From Akebia trifoliata (lineage: Eukaryota > Streptophyta > Magnoliopsida > Ranunculales > Lardizabalaceae): a stretch of DNA of 64,000 nt. Shown here piece by piece: positions 12,191 through 24,637 of the stretch. Position numbers and translations under genes: made by a program. The number at the start of each line of letters is the position of its first letter. Position 1 is the first letter of the stretch. The notes under the pieces were generated by a model. It had not been told where the DNA came from. It was given only the letters and a program-made list of their open reading frames with translations, and did no database searches. The stretch is taken from contig CM030717.1 of NCBI GenBank assembly GCA_017979445.1, positions 11,762,139 through 11,826,138 of the forward strand, read 5' to 3'.

Positions 12191-13679
12191 CTTCTGAAAA
12201 GCTGTATTTTTTTGGGTGCCTAGGACATCAAAGTGTAGAAGATGGCGAAATTGCAGAGCTGGAGATCATCTCTATATGCACTTCTGTCTGGTGTGAATGG
12301 CAGATATTTTGATGACTTCAATTTTAATTCATTGTTCAAATATGTTCTGTTCTAAGTGTGATTTTAAGTTCTTCCTCATATTATAAGTCATCATATACCC
12401 AATCTAAATTTGACGCCTCAGCTACAAAAGAAAAGGTAAAAAAAGCTTTTCGCCACCCTTTCATTTTGATCCCATGAACATTAGGCCCACCTCTTGATGG
12501 ACCTACACCTAAAAACATGATTGGTGATTCTTAATTTAGAATCAATTGGCGGTTTTCCTGAAACACCCAGTTGAGGTACAGCCAACTACAAGTCTCCACA
12601 AATTCATAAAATTCTCCAAATAAGAGATTAGCTGATTAAATTGAGAAATCTGTCAATTAATCACTGAATATAATAACAATTTTCCCCTTCACCCTCAAAA
12701 TTTTACCTACAACACTCGATTCTTAATTAAAATGATGGGTTTTTTAAGTTGGTGAGGGTTTGAAGAAAGTTGATCTCATGACACTAGGTACAAATCCTAT
12801 TCAACCTCATCTCCATACATAATCCCTTTGTGGCCTAGCAAACAAAATAATAGTATTAACAATAATAATGATCATGGTAAGAAACCCAAGAAACATCAAT
12901 CTCAGTATTCTCGGAATTTTTTTTTTTTTTTCTTTTTTTGAAATATTCCTCCAGTTATGTGAAATAACCAGATCCAGATCCAAACTTGCTTACTATAGCC
13001 CTTATTTAACTTCTTTCACCCCTAAGGTATAACAACCAGATCCAAACTTGATTACCATAGCCACCCTTATTAACTTCTTTCAGAGAGAGACACAATGAAC
13101 TGTACTTGGCCCTCAATTTAGAGGAAAGGCGTTGGTAATCTATTGCTCGATTTAAAACCCATTCAGTGGCTCCAGTTTGCCAGTCTCGGATCAAATTGCA
13201 ATAATCAAAACTAACTTGGAACAAGTTTTATAATGAGATTGGATAGAATGGCACACAGCCGGTACAGGAATTTAAAAATATATATATATATGTTTTGATG
13301 AAGGGTCAAATCTAAATTACAATAGTGATAATTCGTCAACCCCTAATTCCACTCTTAACACAGAATAACACAACATAACAGGCCTCTCATCAATTTTGTA
13401 AAATAGATGAACGATGAAATAATACATAGAGAAAGGGGAGGGAAGTTAAAAGAGAGGAAAATCAGAAGAAAAAAAATACCCCCAAAAGCTGCCGACAACA
13501 ACATCAACATTCAGCACACCATTGCTAATTGCAGCAAAATCAATTTACATTCGGATTTGGGAAACAGCCCTTTTTCTCTCAACACCAATACATGGAAATA
13601 AAATCAGACCACAGACATCCCAATCTGAAAACCATCCTGAAATGATATGCTGCTTTGAGAATTCTGCAAATCACAAAAT
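12191..13679. other. Shared 3' intergenic region between convergent genes
   Basis: This 1.5-kb spacer separates the stop codon of the GDSL esterase gene from that of the LMBR1-like gene. It should contain both 3' untranslated regions. I see AT-rich sequence, a T-rich tract near 12917 and a short (AT)n tract near 13279, and no further coding sequence. Confidence 0.6.
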
Positions 13680-16600
13680 TCATGTAGAAAGCTGGAACCT
13701 GCCACTGGGTTTTCTCTTTCTCCATCCCTGAAAAGGATTTCGACATGTTAAGAGACTGGCCTATATGAATTTTTACCAAACAGGGATCAGAAAGAAACTT
13801 ACAAAGGCCACGTAATACAAAAACGTCAACCCTGCCAAAATAACAAAGGCTATTTGGAACACATTATACCTGTAAATCAAAACCAATCCAATCAGTAAAG
13901 CATACATGTCTAAACAAGATTCATTAAGCATAAGTGCCTATTGTTACTGACTTGTATAAATATTTAATTCCACGGAGAGACTGCAATGTGTGGCCAAAAA
14001 TTTCCTGAGCGGCAGTTGCTTGAGCATAGTAACCAAATGCAGTGGCACAGAACTGAATCACACTGCAGTATAAAAGGCCAATAGCATTACCAACAAAACA
14101 TCAAATCAACGTTTGCTTCTGTTGATAACTCACGAGATTACAATAAATGACTGTTCTTCTCTTACCATTTTCCTTGCAAAACCCAACTAAGTGTAGAAGC
14201 ATTCATTTTATTCTTGGGAGGATCAAGTAATTCCATTCATACCTAATATTAATTCCTTCCACCAATACTCATCATTATTATGGCTCAATTCAGTAGCATG
14301 TGAACTATCACATTTAAATGGAAATACAGTTTTCAAGTTCCAAGACCATAGATCTTACGATCAAGTGGTATTTGAGTTCCATGGATTGCCAAAGCCATTG
14401 TACTGGACACACAAGACGTTAAATATAGTAGTATAAGAGCTAAATGTTTTCCGTTTGAACACTTAATTTTCACCATTTACTCTTCCCTCTAAATTACGAC
14501 TGTTGCTTCCCAGATGAGTAGTGATCTCATCAAACATTAGAAAGAAAACTACTGTGCTAAAAGATTGTCATTTGGAAGTCCAATGAAATGCTCGGGAAAT
14601 CACATATGCATACCTGATGGAGCAAAGGAGAATGAGTCCCACATTGAAAAGAAAAGAGTTCATCAGAGTGGCTCCCCACCTAAAACCAAATTCAATAAAT
14701 GATCAAAAAATTGAAGGTGTATCAGAAAGAATAAGTAAAATTTGGGGCAAGTTAACAAGGCAGGTTTGTTACTTCATAGGATGGATGGTTATGAAAACTA
14801 GTCTCAGACCAAGCATCATTGCCCCTGCAATCACTGCAATCAGAAGGTAGAAGCAGAAAAAGGCAAATGCCGCTGTACCAAGAAGACCTGTTTAAGAGTA
14901 AAATAATTAAATGAAGTCTGAACAAGAGGCCTCCATAAAGAGGGAAAAAAGATGGACATACACAAGCTTTACTCATTCTCATTACGTACCCCAGATATCA
15001 TCCAGCTTGATAAAAACCTCGTTTAGGAAAGGTGAAAGAGGGGGATCGATCAACAAATAAATGACAATATGTGCAACCCAAGCCACTGAAACAATCAACC
15101 TGTAGAGCAAACAGTTTTTAGAGATTTATACCAAACTTGTCATAGTGCTAGGGCGTAGTCATACATAAATCAGCACATGGGAATTATTGAAGAGTTCTTA
15201 GGAAAGACGATAATTGATTAGGAAATGGTGTAGGCATAATAGTAAAGACATTTAAAAGATAAAATTGTAGGTGCTAGGACAATAGGTAAGTATACGGTAA
15301 CATAATTAGTGCTTATTTAACCCACATTGAATTAGGAGAAAATATTAAAAGATAATTATGGGAATACATGGACGAACTCGTTCAAAATGTTTCCAATGGA
15401 AAGAAGAAATTCATAGAAGGGGACTTTAATAATCCTATAAGGAAAGCAGAGGATATGAGAGGGAGGTGTATGGAGGACCTAGATTTAGAGAAAGAAATGC
15501 AATGGGTATGAGATCGTTAAGTTTGGAAAGCATATGAAGTTGAGACAACAAACATGTATTTCCAAAAGAGGGATGACTTCTATCAAGAGTGAAACCAGTA
15601 AAGATCAAGTACATTTCGTTCTACTATGGATAAATGAAAGACAATAAACAAAGACAGTAGATTTATTACAAGGGAGAGAGGAAGTTAATAGTTCTGAAAA
15701 AGAAAATAAGTGACAAAAAAAGGACAAGGATTATGGTAACGAGAGCAGATATGAACACACTTGAATTAATAGAAGACATGACTTCAAACATAACTATATT
15801 GAGGAACATGGTTCAATCAGCAAACCCCAAGATAGGGCTTTCACGGTGATGATAGCAATTTCCAGACATAAGAAAAGCCAAAAGGATGGCAAAGACAATC
15901 AAATATCATGTCCATTAAAAACAAAGATACCTCTACTTGTGATATTTAAGTTTACCTTCTCATTTTTCATGGTACTATATTCTCAACTCATAACAATTTT
16001 CTTATATGTATTGTCATAAAGGACATGTTAGTTGGTACATTATGTAGAAGAATGAAATTGATTGATTCTCTTGAATGATTACAATGAACCCTAATAGGGT
16101 TTAGATCTTATCCTAATCAAATCCTAATCCTAACTAAACTTGCAGATGATTTGATATATCAAGATACACCTTATTACAATGTTCCATATCTAATATTCTA
16201 ACACCCTCCCTCAAACTCATGGTGACTGGGGATCAACAATCAATGTTAGTTTGTTGAAATCGATGGCCTTAGAGATCAAGATCGTCAAAGAAGAGTCATA
16301 AATGCCAAATGCATGTTGTTGAAGAAGACATCCCAATAATCATATAGCTTAAAACAAATCAAATCACCTCAAATATGAATGGACAACCCGGAAAATAAAT
16401 ATTATCGAATGGCCTCTTTTGGACCTTGAAATGGGTTCAATGTAGGCTCCATCCATCATGGGCTCAATCATTGGCCATTGCCTCTATTGGGTCTTAGATG
16501 GTCAAAATGTCGCTCCATTGCGGGCTCTATCATTGACCTTAATTTAGGTTTTCATCAAACCACAAACTTCTTTAAAAAAAATGATGGGCTGAACCATACA

Positions 16601-19600
16601 AATTGACTGTATTTGATCTTGGGCAAGTTTAACAAAAAGCTTAGAGAATGAAAAGTAGGACTTGGCCATGAAAAATGCGATAACTTGGACTGAAAACAAG
16701 TACGACATAAAGGGTTTTAGTATGTGGCTTGGAAAGGATCAATAAGGGGGCACACGTTATTTGTATGTAACAACATGCACAATAAATTGGGCTTTTTAAG
16801 TGGCTGGCTGGATGGGTCATCTATAATGGTTCAATCTCAATGTTTTGGATTTTAAAGGAAGATGGATGCATGTAGGCTAGGGTGGACTTTATAGGAAAGA
16901 TAGGGGCTGAGAATAAAATCTTCCTCCTTGGGGAAAATAGTCAGTGGGATTACTAGAGCATTACTTTATATTAATCCAATGATTTATGTATGCAAGTGCA
17001 AGAGTACAGGTGTTGTTTGATCCACACTTGCAAACTCTCTTCTTTGGCTTATGCTCACATAAGACCCCTTTCATGAGCAACCCAGCAACTATGGTCTTTG
17101 TGTTGGTCTCCTTACCAAAAGAAGCTGAAGTTTGGGACATCTTGCATACCCCAAATCCGTTCCCGCACATGCGGCCAGAACTACCACCTTAGTTTTCCTC
17201 CAAAAACATGACAGTTACAAAAAAAGAACATAGATGTCATCTAAAACCTGGCAAGATGATGGAGCATTCATGATGATTATTGGATCTGGAATGTAATGGT
17301 AATAGAGACTAGATGCAGCAGAATAGAAGACAGGTCCTTGAACGCTTTGATACCATGTAGAAGAATGAAATTGATTGATTCTCTTGAATGATTACAATGA
17401 ACCCCAATAGGATTAATATAGATAATAAAAGAATCATATTCATATCTGATCAAATCTAGATAGACCCAATAAGATCTTATCCTAATCAAATCCTAATCTT
17501 AACTAAATCTGTGCAGATGATTTGGTGTATCAAGATACACCTTATTACAATGCTCCATATCTAATACTTTAACACATTACAATAGGTCTTGTGGAAAAAA
17601 AAAAGTGTAACATAACAAGTTTCACCATATTTATAGCATATAAAAACAATGATGTTCTTTGTGGATCAAGTACTTACCCTAGAACTCCCAAAACAAGTTT
17701 TGCCATGTAGCCAATAATAGTTAAAGCCCACGTGGCCTCGGCCTGGACAAATCAGGTAGAAAAATGAGAACAGGACAAATCACTAATGCCCATTGCAAGA
17801 GTACCATAAGTTCAGCATGTCAATATGGCACAGCCATCACCTTTTCTCCTTGAGGATACATCTCCTCTAAGGCCTTGACATCTTCTTCCAACAGAAGCAA
17901 TTCCTGCAAGGGCAACAAATTCCCATTACCATGAATTCAAGAAAGTAAGTCCTACCAAATGTTCAAGTCTTCAAATTTCTAGTTAATGAAACTAGGGTTG
18001 ACAAAAGTATAATACCACTAGAACACTAATTATTTTCAATATAGACAAACAAATATCCATTAGAACAATCCAATGTTTATCAGAAGACAAGAAAACATGC
18101 TTCATATAATAGGATCCAAAAGGTGGATGCAATGTCATAGAAAGCAAAGCAAGGCAAGATATGTTCAAAAAGAAACACAAAAGATTAGAATGGTAAGTAA
18201 TGGTGTATAAAATCCATATTTGTAAATGTTATGCACTTAAAAATAAATATGAGTGGACAAAAGTAGAGATACACCTTTTCAACTGCTTTTACATTTTTAC
18301 GCCATTTTCTCCCCTTAGAACCACTTCTCTCTTCCTGATGAAGTGCATCAGCTGCTTTCTTCAATTCTCTAGCTTTTTTCCCAAATTCAGTTGCCTCCTG
18401 CAGGATATCAAAGATGACCCACCACAAGTAATTTCCAAAAAGGATTACATGGAGTATGTCGATGCCAAATCTTTGGGATAAGGCTTCAAATACATTGTAA
18501 ATGATGAATCGCATGGAGTATATAATATTCTACAAGTATATCGTGGGTAATGCAAGAAGACCTTGATATACTGCGAGCGAGTGATGACGGCTTTAGGACG
18601 CCTAATGAATGAAAATATGAGTCCCAAAGGCAGGCAAGCAATACCAACACCGCCAAATATCTGCATGGAACATTGAGAAGATAGTAGTAAGCAATAGAGA
18701 TACACCCAAAGTAATAAAAGCTGAGAACAATCCAAAAGTTAAGAAAATATTCACTAGTCCACGCTGAGCAATAAGTGTAGATAGTATATTTTCACTTGCC
18801 CTAACTCCCCCTACACATAATATCACCATACATGTCTATGGGTCTCATTCAATCGAAATTATTCTACAACAAATATCATTTAAAAGAAAAGTACCTGGGT
18901 ATTATGCAAGATACGGAAGTCTACAAATAAATTCAAAGTTTTGCAAGAGAGAACATACAGAGAAAAGGAATGATCCAACAATGGTTGCAAGGGCTACAAC
19001 ATATTCTGGAAAGGTGGTGCGCATAGTCCAAGATTTTTCTGATGAAGCACTTGCTGAGTAAGCAGAGCACTGGAAAAAGTACAAGCAATCATTCAGACTG
19101 GTGCAATCAGAATTTTTCACCACGGACACCAACCGTGCCAATAAAAGAATATCAGAAAGCAAATCAAGAAAAAAAAAATTAAATGGATAGCCAGTAGACA
19201 GTTATGTTAAAAAATGACAAACAATTCAAAATTGTGTTTTAGAAAAGTTACAATTTAAATATATTACTCGCAACACATCAATTAGTAGCACTCTCAAATT
19301 ATCAAAACTAAATGGAACTGGCCAATCCTAGGGAAACAGATCAATGTAATATTAAAAAGTAAAAAAGGAACAGAACCTGGTGAAAGGATGAGCCAATACA
19401 TGGTTGATTATTTGAGAATTCAGTCCAAGTACTTGGGAAGTTTGTCGTAGGTGAAGAAAGGTGCCTAACAGTGAAGTCCACCTTTCCCACTAGACCTAAT
19501 TACATCAAAGAGGTTAAAAAATGCGAGATAAAGATCACACATAAGGAAAAACTGTGCTACTAAAAAAAAAAGAATATCCAATCAATTAAAAAGATAAAAT

Positions 19601-21495
19601 TACATAAATGTACATGTCTAAGTTACAAACCTTCTATTTTTCCATATGAGAGTTATTTGGCATGCCTTCTTTGGGAGGTAAATAGAACAATAAGTTGCAA
19701 TGGAAATCAAAGATGACAAAGTATCTTTTGTACCAAACAACTATCTTGGGAGAATCTTATTAGTTATGTGCAGATGATTCAAAACTAACGTCATATAAAC
19801 GATAACTCCTTAATTTTGTGTGTGTGTGTGTGTGTGTGTGCGGGGGGGGGGGGGGGGGGGTTCATGGTAAAGTAAGAAAAAGAAAAGGCATATTATTCAA
19901 TCCTTAAGTTTTTTTTTATTACTAATAAAAAATATTTTGAAACATGATAAATCACCACAGCACTAGCACACTTCCTCAGAAATAATCTCAAAAACAAAAT
20001 GATACCCTAGGAAAGACCTAGTTCCAGATATCCAGATTTGGACAAACAAAAATTTTCAAAGTTATGAAGACACTTGAAGTTGGACCATTTTCATGTGTCT
20101 TCATAAGGGGGCCAACTTCATTGTTTGTTTAAGTAAAAAAAATTGGTCATTTGTACTCTCTTTATTCAAAATTGATTGTGTATTTCTGCATGTCATTTCG
20201 TCATTATTCCAATCTTCACAGTACTTGGCCTTTCCCTAAAATGAAAGGATCTTATAGAGTATGACCCCTTTTGCGGTTTATTGGGCCATCTAGAAATAAA
20301 GGAATAATAGTGTTTTCAAAGGGAATGAATGCTCAGTCTACAAAGTGATCATCAGTACTACAGGTTATCTTTTTCTTTCGGTGTAAAGCACTTGGGGAAT
20401 TCCACGGTGTCTTATTTGAAGATATGATGTTTAGGTGGGATCAGGTTATCTCTAAAAGATAATAGGTTGTGGTCTTGTGGATAGCATGCTGATCCGATGC
20501 CTATATCAGTTAGGTTTTTATTAATTTAGATTAGACTAGTGTGTATTGTAGGTAGCTTGATTGAATTCCCTATCTTTCTTAAGAAAATTTTCTACTTATC
20601 AAAAAAAGTACAACAGGAATGATATTCACAAAACCCAAAATAGTAAAGAAGAAAAAAAACAGTGTTATTAGAACAATATCAGAAAGATTCGTGCTCACTG
20701 TTACTAATCCAATTTTATATTTATTTTTTTTATAAAAAAAATATCCATGTTCTCACTTAATGATATTTTGTTACAACCTTCCAGCATCAATTCAAATTTT
20801 TGTACCTTCAAAATTACCATTAACCTAATTTGGTTTGATCCTAAGATTCAAGATTAGGTCATTTTGGATGAAAAACCTAAACAACATTTCTATGTAGAAA
20901 ATACTGTCAAATTCCACAAATAACTACAAGAAGAAGAATGCCCTAACCGAATAAAATTCCAAGTAGAAGCCCGCAAACAATGGCGGTCGTCCCAACCCAC
21001 ATCAACGCGCTGGTTATCCGTTTCCCCACACTCCTGCACACAAACCATCGCCATCAACAACAATTCATTAAAACCTAAATTTTCCTCATAAAAAACAACC
21101 AGTAATAAAGAGCTCGATGAATCACAAAAACCTAAAAATACCAACTTTTCCTGATCTCCTTCGTAGTAGAACATGGCAAACGGGATAACGAAGAATACAA
21201 GAATGGCATCTGCGATGTAAACTGCGAGCCATAGATCCTTCATCGGTAGAGTCAGACTACAAGCTCCATTGTAGATTGCGTGACGACAGGCCTGACGATT
21301 TGCAACATCGGCTGGAAGCATCAAGATTGAGATTGCAGCAATGGAGAGACCTAAAACGACTACGAATTTAGGGAAATAGGCCTGGTTCGCGTCATCTGGG
21401 TGTTGATAGTTAACGAGGAGGTAGACATTGAAGAAGAAAACCAGAACGCAAACCACTATCGCTACGATTACAAGGGCAAGATTGAAATCCCCCAT
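13680..21495 (-). CDS. LMBR1-like (LIMR family) polytopic membrane protein, 14 exons
   Basis: Exons in transcript order: 21495-21146, 21033-20948, 19495-19377, 19069-18959, 18660-18562, 18397-18275, 17903-17841, 17742-17678, 15099-14990, 14887-14773, 14679-14614, 14062-13952, 13869-13803, 13727-13680. They total 511 codons (510 aa), the normal family length, with consistent phases. The protein starts [12 protein letters not shown] with a first membrane segment followed by [17 protein letters not shown]. It has about nine hydrophobic segments and a charged cytosolic loop (exons 5-7: [16 protein letters not shown], then a Lys/Glu-rich, coiled-coil-like stretch). It ends [11 protein letters not shown]. 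Animal LMBR1/LMBD relatives are membrane receptors or transporter partners; the plant role is not established. Intron 8 is swollen by retroelements. A duplicated leader adds a tiny upstream ORF. Confidence 0.95.
15371..15720 (+). pseudogene. Decayed endonuclease fragment of an RTE-clade LINE
   Basis: From 15371 a frame reads [20 protein letters not shown] and continues into a region with the spacing of the RTE endonuclease, up to a stop near 15510. After the break the family pattern resumes in the same direction, with [12 protein letters not shown] near 15552-15587 and a later DSRFIT motif near 15654. GDFN is the conserved motif of the apurinic-type endonuclease. Several stops and indels make it non-functional. 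Only the middle of the endonuclease is present. Confidence 0.7.
16038..17579 (-). mobile_element. Short non-autonomous LTR retrotransposon with CATTA target duplication
   Basis: Direct repeats 16043-16203 (161 bp) and 17356-17574 (219 bp) both start TGTAGAAGAATGAAATTG and end in AACA. The five-base duplication CATTA (16038-16042 and 17575-17579) is perfect. Read on the minus strand, TGGTATCAAAGCGTTC (17355-17340) matches the initiator-tRNA primer site next to the 5' LTR. A purine tract GAGTTTGAGGGAGGG precedes the 3' LTR at 16204. The 1152-bp centre has no gag or pol that I can recognise. The 161-bp repeat lacks about 58 bp found in the other. The element is in intron 8, in the same sense as the host gene. 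Confidence 0.85.
19496..20947 (-). other. Intron 2 of the LMBR1-like gene
   Basis: A 1.45-kb intron with the TG/G tract, a hairpin at about 20057-20125 (GAAGACACTTGAAGTTGG with TGTCTTCATAAGGGGGCCAACTTC) and, near 20540-20607, a stretch ending TACTTATCAAAAAAAG that resembles a plant LINE 3' tail. The last point is weak. Nothing else is recognised. Confidence 0.5.
19817..19860. repeat. (TG)n microsatellite followed by a 19-base G run
   Basis: About twelve TG units (19817-19840) and one C are followed by 19 consecutive G residues (19842-19860), inside intron 2 of the LMBR1-like gene. The G run could form a quadruplex. It could also be a length-uncertain sequencing artefact. Confidence 0.9.
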
Positions 21496-21683
21496 TGTTT
21501 CTCAATCGATCTTTCTTCGAATCGATCAAGCAAGATAGATCGATTGATGCAGGTTCTTCAATGATCGAGCGAGAGATTGATCACTAGAGCAAGATTGAAA
21601 TTTCAATCCCCCATTGTTTCTCAATCTTTCTTCGAATCAAATCGATCAACCGAGAGATCGATTGATGGAGGTTCTTTAATGGT
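21484..21683 (-). repeat. Tandem duplication of the LMBR1-like leader and start region
   Basis: The segment around the true start (about 21484-21562) is repeated immediately upstream (about 21592-21683) with small changes. Both copies carry CCCCCATTGTTTCTCAATC, then TTTCTTCGAATC and a GATCGATTGATG motif. The duplication copies the start codon, creating a short upstream ORF described separately. Confidence 0.8.
21603..21614 (-). promoter_or_regulatory. Three-codon upstream ORF (ATG GGG GAT TGA)
   Basis: In the upstream copy of the duplicated leader the start codon is preserved and the frame reads Met-Gly-Asp-stop. In the true copy the fourth codon is TTC and the protein continues. The uORF stop lies 107 bases before the main ATG at 21495. 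If it is transcribed, it would be a minimal uORF that could lower initiation at the main start. Whether the transcript extends this far is not shown by the sequence. Confidence 0.55.
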
Positions 21684-22287
21684 GGAGAAATCGAAGGAGA
21701 CGACTCATTTGATCTGAATCTGAAGATTTGAAGCACAGAAGAAAGAGAGACAGACAGACAGACGGAGAGAGAGAGAGAGAGGTTTTTTCTGGGAGAATCG
21801 TGTGCGTTTGACGAGGGATGGGATAATTACTGTAATGCCCTCTTAATTTTGCTTAATTAATGGAAATATTAGGTCTGATTAGGTGGATTTTGTTAGGGTA
21901 ATTTTGTAATTTTGAATCTCCGTATGAAGACGTAAGGACAACCTGTCAAGGCCATGTTAATTTTGTCGCACAGATTAAATTGCAGGCGATTCGAACCCGG
22001 GTGTTTTACGCCGATGTTGACGACTTATATCACACATTAGACTTGTCTACACTATCCAACGAATGACTGGGATGGGAGAAAAACCGTTTAGTTCAAAGGG
22101 ATTTCTAGAGATCAGCACTCTTTTTTCTAGAGATCAGCACTAACTTTCCAGTACTCCTCACTCTCCCGCCTTGGGTTTTTGAAATTTCCCTCTTTAAACT
22201 TCATTTCTTTCATTTCATGCTCGATGATTACTGAAGAAATTGGTTGCAAAGAAATCGAGAAATAAATTAGCAGATGTCAAGTATGCG

Positions 22288-22333
<46 letters not shown>

Positions 22334-24637
22334 AGTTTGGGTGCACATAATTTGTTTGATAAAATGCCTGAAAAAATTATTCCTTCTCCCAAAATGTGGG
22401 AAGGGTAGGTTACTTGCAAAACTTGTGATCAGATTCAGATCTCAAATAGGAAATTTGTCTTGTTAGGGCATGTTATTCTAGATTTAATTTCCTTACTTGG
22501 CCATGTTATTCTAGTAATTAGAGTTACTGCTGATTATTATGTCTAGGTAATTGTTTATCATAGGGCTTATGTGTTTTCCGGTTGCCTAAATTATAATTCA
22601 GAATTCATTTGAAGAACGAACGATCCTCGCTGGCTCTCATCAAAACTGTTTTTTTTTTTTTTAAATTTGAAGTTGTGTACAATTCTTGGATGGAATTCCT
22701 ACACAAAGACCAAATGCTGCAGTTTATTTTAGAGTTTTCAACCAACATCAACTCCAATTCCAAGCCCGACCAAGTACCGCTTCCAAACACACCCTTACTC
22801 TCCTCCTTCGAATTCGAAAAGGAGGTAGTCAGGGTTTTTTACTGGTTTTTCTTCAATTAAAGCTTATTCTGAGCGTTGATCTTTTGGAAATATTAGGTTT
22901 TTTGTTGTGTTAAAGCTTCTATGAGGATTGATTCTGCAAAAAAAAAAAAGGTTTCTTTCCTATTAATGTTGTTAAAGCTTTAAAAAAATGATAGGAAAAT
23001 GGGAAGTACCCACTGTGAGAGCTGGAACTAGGCACGACCCAATTGGGCTTTTGATTGTTCCCTCTCCGTTGAAGAACCGAATTGGGTACAAATTGAGGTT
23101 TTGAAGGGAGAATCATCATAATTTTATATGTAGATTCGCTTTGGTCTACTATCTTATCATCTCCAGCATGATTTCATAGCTTGTAGAGCTCAAAAAGAGT
23201 TACAAAGGTTGAAGGGCATAAACATGCAGTCACGCATACAGTGGTGAAGCTTCTGCTTTGTGAGTTCTTTACAATTGTATGTATCTTTCACGCGTACACA
23301 ACATCAATTGAATGAAGTAGTAGCAGGAGCAGCTAGGAAGCATCTTGTATCAACATGAAAGAGCTTAACCCCAAAAGATGTGTGAATCATCTAAAACCAA
23401 ACATGAATAGTAGGACTAATCCTCTGAAGGATGACAATTTGACCTTCTTTTATTGTAATGCCCATTATCGTCACAAAAGCTTTATATCAATTATTTGGGA
23501 TCTGCAATATTAATCTATTTCAGTTATTCCCCTTAATCTAGAACAACTGAATTGTGTGTCCGATTAATTGTTTTGGGGTAAGTTGTACACCACATATCCA
23601 TATTTGCAATGCCCTACACTCATGCTGGTATATCTTACTTACATGAAGAAGGTGCCGACATATATTGTAAGAGATCTGCGTGAAGTGACGGAATCAACAA
23701 GATTTGATTTCACAATGACCCATTTTCTCAAATGGTGAGAACTAGGACTAAGATTTGGGTTTTTTAGCAAACAAGATGAGAATTGTGTGTAAGTCTTAGA
23801 CCAAGACATTCTGAGACAAAATGAAAATTTGTTTCATGTGTCATGATCACAACTACTATGCCAACTCACTTTTGCTTAGTCATTAAATGGCTAGTATTGT
23901 ACTTGTTATATAAAAAAAAAATTGGATTTTCAAGTTTCCAATCTTGAACTTAGAAGTTATCTAACAGGGCTCGAGAGGGTGGTGTTCTTCTGTTATATCA
24001 ACAGGTACTAATATGCAGTATATAAACTTCACCACTCACTCTAGTGGTCTATTGTTGCAGTTTATTTGGAGCAAATTATTCACACTCGTTCTATCACTAC
24101 CATGCTTGCATACTGCCCTTGAGTAAAATCTTATTAGAAATGTGGTTAGAGATGCAAAAGTTGTATGCATTTGAAATCTGTAAAGTTTTCTATTCAAGGC
24201 AGACAGTGAAAGCCTATAGTCCATCCAAAGGATTCCACTTTTTTACGGAAATTGTGTGCTAAAATTCTGGGAAATGGAACCCCTCAAACATAGCTTAATT
24301 TTCTTAACTATTCATTCTTTCCCTTGGACAACTACATCCACTCAGAGGTCACTGAAGGCTTTATGGAGCTTGGAATTGGAAGTATTAAATTTAGTTTTCT
24401 TCTTTAGTAAAACAGTACTTTAATTAATTGAACTTTATATTCAATATATAGTTCATAAATCTCCTTTTAGTTGCATTCACAGCTGTCATTGTGCTAGATG
24501 GGATAATAAGATAACTTGATGGGTGAAGCAAGCTTGCAAGGTTTAAAGTGATACGGAGTTGCACTTCTGCATCAATAGAATCTATTAGAGAGCAACTGAA
24601 AGAGAAAACAATATCAAGCTGTGACTTTTGGTCAGAA
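21684..24637. other. Intergenic region between the divergent LMBR1-like and PSF3 genes
   Basis: The spacer runs from the duplicated leader to the PSF3 start. It holds a GA-rich tract at about 21755-21781 (CT-rich in the LMBR1-like sense), a (CT)20 microsatellite (22291-22330), and a T run near 22650. A repeated TTTCTAGAGATCAGCACT occurs near 22104 and 22126. It must contain the promoters of both genes, but no TATA box can be assigned with confidence. No other coding sequence is recognisable. Confidence 0.55.
22291..22330. repeat. (CT)20 microsatellite
   Basis: Twenty uninterrupted CT units lie in the region between the two divergent genes. CT/GA tracts are frequent near plant promoters and leaders, but no role can be assigned here. 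Confidence 0.95.

Larger units (their letters stand above)
15100..17677 (-). other. Intron 8 of the LMBR1-like gene
   Basis: This 2.6-kb intron is the longest in the gene. It carries an RTE-type LINE remnant on the plus strand (about 15371-15720) and a complete short LTR element on the minus strand (16043-17574). The remainder is AT-rich and unassigned. Confidence 0.8.

Noticed and set aside
21980..22030. T-loop-like GATTCGAACCCGGG, suggestive of a tRNA on the minus strand
   Set aside because: No acceptor stem, D-arm or anticodon arm can be paired around it.
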